From Tetrahymena thermophila SB210 (Eukaryota; Ciliophora; Oligohymenophorea; Hymenostomatida; Tetrahymenidae), in contig NW_002476457.1 of NCBI RefSeq assembly GCF_000189635.1, positions 620,001 to 684,000 on the forward strand: 64,000 bases of DNA. The letters run 5' to 3'. Below, piece by piece: positions 37,052-49,509 of this stretch. A program made the translations under genes and the position numbers. Each line of letters starts with the position of its first letter. The stretch's first letter is position 1. Below the pieces are notes generated by a model that searched no databases, was not told the origin of the DNA, and saw only the letters and a program-made list of their open reading frames with translations.

Positions 37052-40000
37052 CTTGCTTAATAAATAAGTTATTTGATAGATTTTGCATTTGAATGCTTTA
37101 GGTTACTGGTTTATCATTTATAAATTATTAGATTGTTTAAAAATTTTAAGATTTAGGTGATTCTTATGCATATTAAACAGTTTATAGCTTATTTAAAATA
37201 CCAAATTTAAAATCTTACTCATTATTTTTGTCAAACGAATTATTAACTTGTTAGTTTAAATTTAAATTTTCATTTGCAAGCTTAAGGTTATTGGTAGATT
37301 TTTCCATTTAAATAGCTTGTCTTGGAAAACCTCTAACAATAATTTTAAATATATAAAAAATATATTTACTATGATTTTATAATTCAACTAAATATTCCCC
37401 TATATCTTTGAGTTAAGGTTTCATTATGAAAATAATATTATTATCGCTTAACTCATAATTTAGCCACTTTGGCAAGTTTGTATTTTATTTATTTGCATTT
37501 TTCAGACTAATTCTCTTGAAATTCATTAGAAAAACTTCACGGAATTACTTTATAATAGAAAGTTGAGATAAAAATGATTTTTTTTGTGCCAGGTCATCTT
37601 CCTTTTATCTTACTAATACCTACTTCAGCTGGCTCATCTGCAAGTACATAGTTTATCCAAAATTTACTTTCCAATTCTTAGCTTTTAGATTCTCCTTATA
37701 TCCATAATATTAAGATAGTATTGCATTCTCCAAAACTTTAGTTTTTAATTCACTTTATTAATTTTGCTTTCTCATATTTTCTTTTATGATTTCTAAAACC
37801 TAATCAAAATTATCCTCATCTATTTCTATAATCTAGTACATAGGTGGATATTCCTAATCAGATGATCCAGTTGTTCTAGAGTTATTTGTACCATGGTCTA
37901 CTTATTTAGAATCTGTGACGTTCAAATAATACTTTTTTTTAAATTATTTGTTAATTTACTTAATAAAACTAAACATTTTAATAATTTTATTTTTTTGAAT
38001 ATCAAATATTCTTCTTAATTAGTTGAAATATTGAAAAATTAAAGGCTTTGAGTTTCATTTTTTTATAACAACTTTAGAAAAATTTTATAAATTAATCTAA
38101 AAAATGTTTGAAAGACACTAAATATGTTAAAAATTGACTAATTTTAATTTAAAATTAATAAAAGTTAGTAAAAAAATTGCTAAAAATAAATTATCTTTTT
38201 TGTTTATTTAAAAATTTACCAGATACCAATCACTAGTTTTTATCTTATTTTAGGCATAATTTTTTAAAAATTTAAAAGATCTATTTGAATCTTAATTTGT
38301 TTCCAAGGCCCAGTTTGATATTATACAGAAGAGACCAATATTTATTCTAGAATCTAGTTAACTAATTTCTAATCCATTTAAGTTTTTAAATTATGCAGGA
38401 TTTTTATGGTAAATTGATTTTGCATCACTCGAAAGATCTTACATTAATATTTCACCAGTTTGAGGGTCAGTGTATTTAGAAATAATATATTATTTAATCT
38501 ACATTTTAGATGGGGCTTTACCTTTATTCTGGTTTTTTAAAACTTCTTTAACGTTTTGAATTAAATATTTGACTATCAAATCTAAGTTAAACTAAGTGTG
38601 TGGGGCTAAAACGATAGATTTTTTGAATAAAACTTTAGCATTAATGGTTATTTCTTTGTATGAAATTTATTTGTATTTCCAAAATTTATGGATTGAATGC
38701 CTACACAAATAGATTCCGATAATTAAAGTAAAAAAAATAAATCCAACAAAGGCAATAACAAAAATCATAACTATACTTAGCTATTTAAAATATATAGTAA
38801 AAGAGTCTTCAATATAAGTAAAATTGTCTGAAGCACAAATTTTTATCTGATAGGATTTAAACAAATCTTAGAAGTATCTCTCACCCTTTAGCGTTAAAGT
38901 AGTAGGATCAAAGGAAATCCAAAGTGAACCATTTTTTTCTAATTTTATCCATTCTCCATCTTGTAATAAATAAGCCTAATTTCAATAAAATTTCTATTTC
39001 AAATATATGTTGATACATTTTAAATAAAATTAAAAGTTTTATTAATATTTCAAATTATTAAAATGATTTGCATCTTTAAATTTTAAAAATATTTTTATTA
39101 AATATTTACAGAAAAAGAGAGCTGCTATTTACTAGAACTAATAAATACAGTTGGAGTAAAGCGTATTGTGAATTGCTCTTCAACTGTTAAGTCATTAGGA
39201 TATTACTAGGAGTATTATTATTAGAGACTTGTAGTAGATGAGAGTTAAAGAGGTTGCAATTGGAGTAAATAAGGGCAACTGAAAAGTTTAAAAGTAGTAC
39301 TTACTGGTTTGTTAACTCCATCATTAACTATAAATATAGCTTAGATTTCATTAGTTTCAATAGTATTAAAGTTTTTCACTCCATAAATAAATCCTTTTTG
39401 GATTTAATTATTTAATGTATCTTTATCAGATTTTGCTCTTAGTGCTTTATTATTATTTAAAATTTATACAACGATTTCAGTGTATTGCACTGAAACAAAT
39501 TCTACAAGAATTTCTTGAGTTGAAGAATTTTAATTAATGAATTGAATATCTAATTAAATATTGCTTGAAAAAGTGGAGATAAATGGAGCTTTAGGATTTT
39601 TAGGATCGCTATTTAGAACTAAAGAAGATAAAATCTGCAAAGTTACAGGATATATGAATTAAACTTTTTTCAAGTTATAGATAACTTGCTATAATATAGT
39701 TTCATATTATGCTAAATTTCCAAAGACTTACTTTATTGCAGGGACTGCAAAATAAATTCTTTCATTTGATGGTATAAAATAATTTTATTCGTCAACAATT
39801 CCCATATCAATCTTTGTTAAATATAAAAACACATTAAAATAAAGTTATTTAAATATTTTCTGAATAAATAAATTAGACTATTTAAAAATACCGTCTACCC
39901 TTCTAATAATTTTAGATATATTGGAAAAATTTTCTCATTTTTATAAGATTTTTAATATGATAAGTTGTTTAAAAAAATTTTTATTTTACTAAGATTAATT

Positions 40001-42657
40001 TAGAAGGAATGCAATATGTTTAAATTTTAGATAATTTAATTTAATTTTTTAATAATTAATTTAAATTTATTTACCATAATATTGATTAACTAAGTCGCCT
40101 ACTTCAATGTAATCATATTTGATTATATCATTTCTGGAGTAAGTTAAGTTAAGATTTAAAGAAGTAGAGTAACTGTGTCTTGATCCTAATCTAAACTCTC
40201 ATAGCTAGGTATCAAATCTATTTACATAGTAGAAGAATCGTAGGTTATCCAAGAAGGTATTTATTAAATTTAAAAGTTTTAATAGAAGAACAAGTTGTTC
40301 AGCATAATTTTATTAGAGTAATATATAGGTGAAAGTATCATTTTGACTTTGTCTTATATTAATACTTAATTAATATCCAATACTTACTCCTTTTAACTTA
40401 GTTAATTGTTATCACTCTATTCGTTTCCATCTTATAAATTTATTAACATTTTAAATTGATCATTACTCTAGTCAAGATTTAATTTCTAAGATTTCTAAGT
40501 TTAAATAGATAAAATAAAATTAATCTATTAGTTATTAGGACATATTCGAAAGCCTTATTCAACAGTAAAGGCATAATAATATCTTATGGGTAATCTGTTT
40601 GTAACTGTTGAAAATGAGTTTTCATACCCATATTAAACTTCTGCTAATTTTACTGGATTAAGTCTGTCGGATATGTCTAACAATGAGAGCTAACCCTACT
40701 CCATTTAATTAACGAATAACAAGTTTTGATTAATAGTGGGCTAGTAAGTTTTTATAACCCAACCATTTATAGGAACTCTTTGAACTATTTTAGGATTATC
40801 AGGATTTTACACATCTATCAAGGCAACTCCATTATTTCCATCGCTAATGAAAACATATTTTTGATTTAAATCATATTGAACATATTAAGAGCCACTTGAA
40901 TAAAGGCTTTTAAAAACTTCAATTGAATAATAATATTATGAGTTATTATTGTTTTAAATTATTTTAAAAGCAAATACTCCATACTCTCTAATCGCATAAA
41001 ATCCATAGGTAAATTATTCATTAAAAGAAATACTTGAAATACTTCTCTAAATTAAATTATTTGATGGAATTTCATATTTTGCTAAGACCCTAATCGTGGA
41101 AGAAGAGTCATTTATGTTAGTTAAATCAAGTATTATTATACTGCGAAAAGATGAGATAGCTACCAATGTTTAATTTGAGTTAGTTTAATAATCAGTGTGA
41201 TCATTTATTTCTTAATCTGAATTAAAGAGTTTTTTTAACACAGGATTTGTAAAATCTTTTACATCATAAATTATTGTTCCCTTCTTGCTTTATCCTACAA
41301 TTAATAAATCTCTTTATTCTAGATAAAGAAGAGCATTAGTTCTGTCATTTTATGAAGGATTAATGTTCTACTAAAAGATTAAAATAGGATTGCTTATGTT
41401 TTCATCTGAAATTTCATATATATTAAGGCCATACAATCCTCCGCTAACTGCAATAAAATTATCATCTTTTGAATTAACAATAAACCATGGCCATTTTTCT
41501 TCTGTAAATGGCTTTACTGCTACACAACTCTCTGTATTTAGAATATTGTATTGATTAAATATACTATTTTTAATTTTATCCATTTATTCAAATATAACTA
41601 AACCTTCTCCATCACTAAGAAGAATAATATTCATTTTCCCTAGAAAAAAGCTTAAATTTATTGCTATTCCAGGACTTTTTATTCCTTAAGTGAATTTAGG
41701 ATTGTAGGGATCTTAGGAAACATCGTATATCCGTACTCCTGATGAACGGGCTGCTAAAAAAATATAATTTTGATCAGGTGATTGAATTATATATTGGATG
41801 CTTTCTTTATTGGTTAATATATTAGGAGTATTTGTACTTGTCTGGTGAATAAAACCTTAAATATCTGGGTTTGCCTCTAAAAGAAATGAAACATCGATAA
41901 TATATACTCCATAATCTCGAGATAATGAGTATACTACTCCTAAAGATCTTAAAAATATAGTTTGCTTAGAGTTGAAACCATATGTAGAAAGTTAAACAAC
42001 AAATGAAAAAGAAGCAAAATCATTAGAAATTTGTAGAACGTTTATGTGACCTTTTTAATTTGATAAAAACAAAAAAGATCCTACTTGTGTTATCCAAGTA
42101 GTACTGTAGCTTTAATTAGGAAGTTATCCAAAAATGGGATTAATTAAATCAATTCGCTTCTCAACAATTTAAAGTTTATTTTTTATATCTAAAATAATGA
42201 AACGAGATCCCGATGAAATGAAAATGATACTTTCATCGTCAGAGACCAAAAAATAATCAATTTGATGTTATACTATTGCAGGAGGATAATATTAATTGAC
42301 CTAATTTAAATTCTATTTGCTTTCAAGGCGAAGTATCTTTAGCAATTCTCCATTTTAATTTATGTAAATAAAATTATTACGAATTTAAATTTATTATATT
42401 TTTTAGTTGTAGCTAATTATTTTAGACATTTGTTGCTTATAGTTCAAAATCACTAAGCCCTCTTCTTAGAAAATTAAAAATAGCAGATCATCATATCTAA
42501 AATTTGGGTGCGTTTGAGATTCAATAAGTATTTTCCCATAAGCTTATGTATTCAATATGTACTAAGGTAAGGAACTGTAAGGTTAATAAGTAGAATCCTG
42601 GCAATAAATAAGGTAAATTTGTAAAATAATTTATATAATTATCGTTATTCCCTTCAT
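37052..42657 (-). CDS. LVIVD-propeller / cadherin-like single-pass membrane protein, paralogue 2
   Basis: Starts with MKGITIII at 42657, with a hydrophobic signal segment. The ectodomain shows the best LVIVD repeats of the family: GLNIYEISDENISNPILI (41380), GTIIYDVKDFTNPVLKKLF (41270), GVALIDVQNPDNPKIVQRV (40820), LSLLDISDRLNPVKLAEV (40690). LVIVD repeats form a seven-bladed-type beta-propeller. A cadherin-like unit (IPSWITYD, near 40255) and more extracellular exons follow. The span FVIAFVGFIFFTLIIGIYL (about 38705-38785) ends in CRHSIH. The tail has exon end SDWYL (38220), then YYGYKENLKAKNWKVNFGQTM (about 37650) and LPKWLNY...IGEYLVELQNHSKY (about 37350-37460). The visible coding ends at a donor-like GTAAAATA at 37051, so a short last exon is probably missing from this call. 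Several introns, including about 39840-40080. Confidence 0.68.
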
Positions 42658-43373
42658 TAATTCTTATAAATCTTAGATTGGAGAACAATTGATTAATCAC
42701 TTTTTAATGTAATTACTGATTAAGTAAAAGTACTAATTAAAATTAAATAAAGAATTTAATAAATTTGAATAGTTCGTTGATCTATAGGAATAGCATGTAT
42801 AAATTAATATAATTTATAAATAACTAGTAACTTAAGTCAAAAATTAATTCATTGATATAATTTGTATTATTACAATTTAATTTATATTAAATTATTGTAA
42901 TCACATTTATAAAACAATATTTTAATGGAAGGCTGATCAAGCATGATTTTTTTTTTAATTAATGAAAAAAATTTTTACAACATCGATAGCCTAAATTACA
43001 TTTAAAATAAACAGAAGTATATTTTTAGATTTAATAATTTAATTTTAAGTTGTCAAACTAATAATTATTTTTTTTAGGGAATGAATCTTTTATGCCATGC
43101 TTTTTACGCAAGATAATGCAATTTTTTGCTACATTAATAAAATCCTTGATATAAATAAATATCATCACAAAAAAAATAATACTTATTTTAAGAAAATAGT
43201 TTTACTTTTTGATGATGGTATGTTTGTTGTAAAAAAAGATGATACTAAAAAAAATATTTACAATATAATTAAGTTAAAACTTATAACAAAATTTAAATTA
43301 TTTTTGTATGATTAACTAAAGAATATATATTTTCGTAGCTGAATGAATAATATGCTTGCAATTTAAGTTAACA
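42658..43373. other. Intergenic region between paralogues 2 and 3
   Basis: About 700 AT-rich bases. It holds the promoter side of paralogue 2 and the 3' end of paralogue 3. On the plus strand it contains an isolated open frame (see 43097-43342). Confidence 0.5.
43097..43342 (+). CDS. Possible small ORF, 81 aa, unknown
   Basis: An ATG-to-TGA frame of 82 codons (one TAA read as Gln near the end) on the strand opposite the neighbours. It is Lys/Asn/Ile-rich, with the internal stretch KIVLLFDDGMFVVKKDD. A TTTTTTTAG just before GGAATGAATC could be a splice acceptor, so it might be an exon rather than a whole gene. No motif, no signal peptide, no family. In DNA this AT-rich with one stop codon such a frame can arise by chance. 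Confidence 0.25.
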
Positions 43374-46300
43374 TCAATTCTGGTATTCCTATTTTCCATT
43401 TAAATTTAATTTATTTTATTTATCAAAAAAATGAATGCAAACAATACTTGATTTGATTATTTTCTTAAATTATTTTGAGAGTGAAAAATGCTAAGGTTTT
43501 CTCTATTTGCTTGGCTTATTGGTGGACTTAACAAATAAGGAATTAAAATCTACTGATTTGGTATTTTTAGCTAGCTTGATTAAGGTACATAGACTTATCG
43601 TTACTTTTGTTTTATCAAATAATAATTAATTTTGAATTTTTGAAAAAATTTAGATTTTAAAAGAAATATTTATTACATTTTCAATAAATTGATTTGTGTT
43701 TAAGGAATTAACTGATTCATACTCCTTTTAATACTCTGTCATTTATCTTTGTTCTTAGATTTCTACACTTCCAAAAATATTATTTGAATTTAGATCTGGA
43801 ATTCCATTAGATTTTATTTTAAATTAATTTATATTCTCATCAGTATTAAATTTGGTAAAAGCTCCTTTAGAGTTTTGTTTTTGGTATTAGCTTATTCTCT
43901 TATTGACTAAATGTAAAGGAGAACCATAATTAAATTTTTCGCTCATAAAATTATTCTAGTTTAGATTAAATTAAAGACTAGAATTCAAATTATTTCCTAA
44001 ATTAATCTAATTTTAGTCAAGAGTTCTCTTTTTATTTAAACTAGGAGAATCTTGATAAAGACTTTTATCTAAATTTTATCTTTTAGACTTTTGCTTTATC
44101 ATGAAGTCTACAGACTAGGAAACATAACCATCTGAGTTGTATATTAAAACTTTGTACTCTCCCTGGTGTTACTTTTTAGGAATTCCAGAAAGGATCATCA
44201 AATTATCAAACATTTCATATCCTAGCCAATCCGGTAAATGCTTCTTATAGCTTCCAATCCACTTGTAGTTAGTCCAAAATATTTATCTTAATTTGTTGAG
44301 TAATGAATTTTTATCTCCTTCTAACTCAATTTTTCTATAAACTGATAGCGGATTAATATTGTTAATTTATGAATGAATCACTTCACCAATGCTACTTCTC
44401 CATATTCTAGGCTTTGTTTAATAATCGAACCCATAATAATCTGCTTTAATTGCTTCTGTTAGAATATAAAAATCATATTCTAAATTCACATCATTAGAAT
44501 CTAAAATTTGTTCAAGAGCATTTTATAATTCAAATGTTTTGATTTCTAGTGATCCAAACACTAGCTTGTTTTCGCTTTCATTTAATGAGTTGGGCTGATT
44601 TGATGAGGTATTTATTGATTAGTTCTTTGGAGTCAAATTTAAGTTCTAAATTTCCTCTACATAGCTCTAATTAATCATTTTTAAATAATCTTTTAATTAC
44701 ATTTCATAAATTTTTATTTTATATTTTATGTAGATGATCATATTCAGTTATCATTTGTTAAAAATGAGAAAATTGATTTTTGATAATTTATTTTAATGAA
44801 AATGAAATATTTACCTTGTACCAATCAAAGCAGTATCCATCCTATTAACTTTGAGTGTATTTTTTTAATCTTTTATAGATTTTGAGCATTTATGCATTGT
44901 TGTTTAATATAAATTTAGCTAAGTATGACTTGAGAGCTATTTTTATTCTAGTGTCATTATATTTAAATTCATTTTCAGGTAGAGAAGTAAATTATTTAAT
45001 ATTATTCTAGTAAATTTAAAATGCATCTTTAAAGAACTCATCATAATTGTTTGTTGAATTAACGCTTCTGTAATTAGAAATGAATGCTTGAATTTTCTTT
45101 TATTTTGAATCTTCTCCTATGTCTTATTCTTAATAATTAAAAGATTTGTAAACTAAATTAAATATCTTTAAGGTTTATTCATAGACATTAGGAGCAAAAA
45201 CTATTTTTTTTTGATAGATTTCCCCACTGTAAAGTATTTCTTATTGATGACTGTGATATTTTTAAAATACTATGAAGTGAATATTTCTTCTGAATATGAA
45301 TAAAACAAAGAATAATATCAATACAGATACTAGTATTGCAACAATTATCATTATTTGCTTAATAGGAAATTTTGCTACTTTTATTTCTAAAAACTATGAA
45401 GTTTCTGAATACCCATCAGAGACAATTATTTGTAAGTCAAATTTATTATTAAATGAATCTAAAGGAGGATTTCCTTTTATTTGAAAATCATCAAATGATA
45501 TCCATTCACCTGCAATATTTATATCGATCCATTTATCTCCAGATTATATGCTCACCTTCACAATAAAGATAAAATATAGATTAAATTTATTAAAATTTAA
45601 AAAATTACCTAAATATTTGCAACTAAGTCCTATTCAACTTAAATTTATTACTTATCAATTATTATAGTAAAGCTTTCTTATGCTGTCAACCCATCGGGGT
45701 ATTGATTTTCATATTAAGATTAAAAATTTTGTAACAAAACAATTTGCTTTTTTTTCTTTATAAAATTATAAACAGAGATATCTTCTTGAGAAGTCAAAGG
45801 GTTATTAATATTATCAGTTATATTAACCTAAATGTTTATACCTATTAAACTACTTGAATGTTCTTATTATGGATCATAAATGATAATCTTAGTATTTAAA
45901 TAGGTATTTAATTACTAAATATCTCCTTAAATTTAGAAAATTTATTGGTTAGAAGAGTAAGAAAATATTAAACCATCAAATTTTTACTTTACAAACTAAA
46001 CTTTTTCTTTTAAAATGTTCATTGAGATTGTAATTATTGATGAAAAAGATTAAATTAAAGGATATGAGTTATCTTCTTTACTGTAATTAAATTTCAAAGA
46101 CCCATTTACTAAAAATTATATTGGGTATTTAAATTAAGCTCTAGTAAATATCCTTTTTATTTGACTCAAAATTTAATCGTTTAAATCCTTATATAATTGT
46201 CTCTCTGTGTCATCTTTATACCAATCTACATCTAGTTTCATTTAAGACTAAAAAAAATCTGAAACGTATCCATCTTCAGAGAGCAATCCTATCTAAATCT

Positions 46301-49061
46301 AATAATTTCAAAAAAATTTAATTAGTTATCATCCTACTAAAATATTAAATGATGAGTTTTAAATGATTAAATAATTATCTTAAAAATTAAATAAAGTGAT
46401 AATTAAGTAAATTATGAAATACTTAAAAGTGCAACTCACATTTAAATTTAAATATTTTTTAGAATTAATACTTTTTTTAGAAATTAAAAAAATTACTAAT
46501 TTGTTGAATATTCTTTGAGATTACTCTTAATTAACTATGACATTAGGTGGATTATCTTAGGTTCTCATCATAAAATCTGTAGGATAAATAGGAATAAGAA
46601 CATAAATCAATAAAATATTAAATCCTTAATTATTATTGAGAGCATCCAAATTCGGAACTATGCTTATTGTGGATTAGTATTATATAAATTTTATCCAAGA
46701 AGGGAGTTATTCGAGCTAATAATTATGGTAGTAATAAATCTAACTTAGCTTGACAATTCTTTATATGTAATAAGGGATAGTTATTAATTACACATTTTCA
46801 CCTATATAGAGCTTTTCAGAGGAAGAAAGAGATTTTAATGGTATTGGAGGGTAATACTGGGAGGTAAATTAACTTTAACGATTGATTTGAGTGTGAATTC
46901 GTATCGTATTAACTGTATTGCATATCCTCATTCCTTAAGAAAGAGTAAAAATAATATACTTATTCGACGGATGAGAAGCTATTCCAAATGCACTCTCACT
47001 ACCAAATTGTAAAGCACTTATTTTTGTTGCTTCTGAAATTGTAGAAATATCTATTACAGATATTTAGCCTTTCTCCATTTAAGTAACTATAACTGTTGAT
47101 GGGTTTGCTTACAACTAAGTAAATTTTACAGCCCAGCCTTGGACAGGAATTTATTTTATAATTTGGGGGTTAAGATAATCCTTGCAGTCAATTATCGTTA
47201 ATCCCTAATAACCATCTGCAACTAATACCAATTTCTGGTCAGAATCGATATGGAATCTCAAATATTCTGCTCCTAGAGTTGCAAAATATTTAGTTTGTGT
47301 TATGGTATTTACTCCGTTATTTTTAATTATTTAAAAAGCTCCTACTCCTTCTTCTCTTACTGCATAAAACCCAAATTTAAGTTAATCATCAACAATTACA
47401 CTTTCAACACCATTTTTTTTGAGAATCATATCACCTTCTGCCCATAAAATAGGCTTCATAAAATCTTCTACCTGTAAAATATAAATACCTTAGAATCCAT
47501 TTGCACAAGCTAAATATCTCTCTTATTTATCAGTTGTAATATCATCACAATCGTTTTATTTATCTATTAACTTAAATTCGTTTATATAAGTTAATTTTTC
47601 AGGATTAGTAGCATTATAAAAAGCCATTCCCTGCCCTGACTAACCTAAAACTATTACTTTTCTGTTTTTCAAGTAGAGTATTCCATCATGAGATTCATCA
47701 TATCTTTTGATTGCTTCTTGAACATTATACAACTAACCATACTAATCAATATAAAACGTGTACATACCTGCATATCCCGAAGATATTGCAAAATACTAGT
47801 TACTATCTGAATAAGTCACCACTGACCAAGGCCATTAATCTGATGTGTACCCAGAAAAAATACAATTATCTGAGTTGTAGAGATTTATTATGTTTGAATT
47901 TAAATTAACTGGTACTTTTTGAAAGATTTTAAAGCTAGAACCATCAGAGATAAAGAGATAATCATATTTTTATCTTATAGGCAATAGATGAGGTGCAAAT
48001 GATATCCAATTTGCAAGTCCAAGAGATTTTAATTCCTAAACTACAATCGGTACTGATACTTGAGGATCTTATAGATATCTAAGATCGTAAACAACAATTC
48101 CATTAGTCCTAATTCCTAAATACATATACTCCTCTTCATCATCTATAAGCATATAATTGTATGTTTTACTTCCTCCCATTTATTCTATAGAAAAATAATC
48201 AAGGTTTGCTTCATCAACACCTGAAAAACTTGGATCTTAATTCTTAAATTTAATTCCAAGATCAATTAAAACTACTTCATAATATTTAGAAAGTGTAAAG
48301 AGGATTGGCAAATTTTACATAAGGTAAGTTTATTAAACATCCTAGCATATCTTAACTAAACTTTTAACATAAGTAGGACTTTCAATATTCTTAAAATAGA
48401 ACAAATGTACTCCATCTCTTATTGAACTTAAAATAATTGCTGCATTATTTGCAAAAATATGATTAGAGTTGCTGAGGCACTACAAACCAGAAGTACTTTT
48501 TTCTTGTAAAAAATTAGTATTACTAACAATATTCTGATTTAAAGCTGATTCTATAATTTTCATAACTTTTACATAACAATTCACTCCTAAAATAATATAA
48601 TTCGAATCTCCTGTTATAAAGAATGTATTTATAATGTATTAAGTTGGATTAAAAGTTCCTTTCACTATAATTTCATATGTTGTTTGATTATAGTACATCA
48701 AAATAATTCCTAAATCCTATGTTAATGCAAATATGTTAAAATCAACAAGTTAAACTTGTGTAATATTCAATTATTTGGAAACTAATAGCTGGTTATTATT
48801 TTAAAAATCTATTACGTATATTCCTTCACTCTCAAAGCTTAAAAAAGCTAATTCGGGTCTTTATTGGACAAATTAAATTGAAATTAACTCTCTTCCATAT
48901 TTTGATACATCTACAGAAGCTATTGGTAAAGGATTATAAATATATTCAATACTTTAAGCTAATGTCTTATTAAAAAAGTAAGTGAAAATAAAAGCAATTT
49001 GCAATATTTATCTCTTTAAAATAAATAAATTTATTTTTGAAAATCCTTTTGTAATTAGCAT
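43374..49061 (-). CDS. LVIVD-propeller / cadherin-like single-pass membrane protein, paralogue 3
   Basis: Starts with MLITKGFSKINLFIL at 49061, with a signal-like hydrophobic stretch about 20 residues in. Propeller repeats include EGIYVIDFQNNNQLL near the N-terminus and more LVIVD-like units down to about 47030. Cadherin-like ectodomain exons follow at about 45500-46900. One span (IMIIVAILVSVLILFFVLFI, about 45270-45345) ends in FRRNIH. The tail reaches exon end FDWYK (44815), then the clearest copy of the shared module: ADYYGFDYQTKPRIWRSSIG and EVIHSQ (about 44350-44440). Next is LPDWLGYEMFDNLMILSGIP, then GEYKVLIYNSDGY (about 44100-44245). A long Asn/Gln/Ser-rich tail follows, to TGA at 43374. 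About 1,750 residues. Likely a cell-surface protein; its ligand is unknown. Confidence 0.7.
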
Positions 49062-49509
49062 TATTATCTTGTTATTCAAATAAATTATTTTATGTAAATC
49101 TTCAATATCTATTTAAGGAATTAGTAATACAAATTTTTATCTTAATTTGATCTGTTTAATTAATTAATAAATTAATAACTCTTCTATCAATAACTATTAA
49201 ATTTTTAATATTATTCTTTTGAATTTAAAGGTGGTTTGATTTACTTTGTTTACTTTTTTCAACCATCATATAGATTATTTTCCATTTCTAATAAATTTTG
49301 TTCAAATATCACTTTGCAATATAAAATGTCTGTAAATACTAATTTGTTTATTTAGATGATATTTTACTTTTATTTTATTCAATTTTTTTATCAAATTAAT
49401 GACAATAAATTCTTTAATGGATTTTTAAAAATACATAAAAATATTTAAAAATTTAGCCTAAATACAAAAATATTTTAATTTATAAATATTAATTTATATT
49501 TAAAGCTCA
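49062..49509. other. Intergenic region between paralogues 3 and 4
   Basis: About 450 AT-rich bases, the shortest spacer in the array. It holds the promoter of paralogue 3 and the 3' region of paralogue 4. No motif seen. Confidence 0.5.
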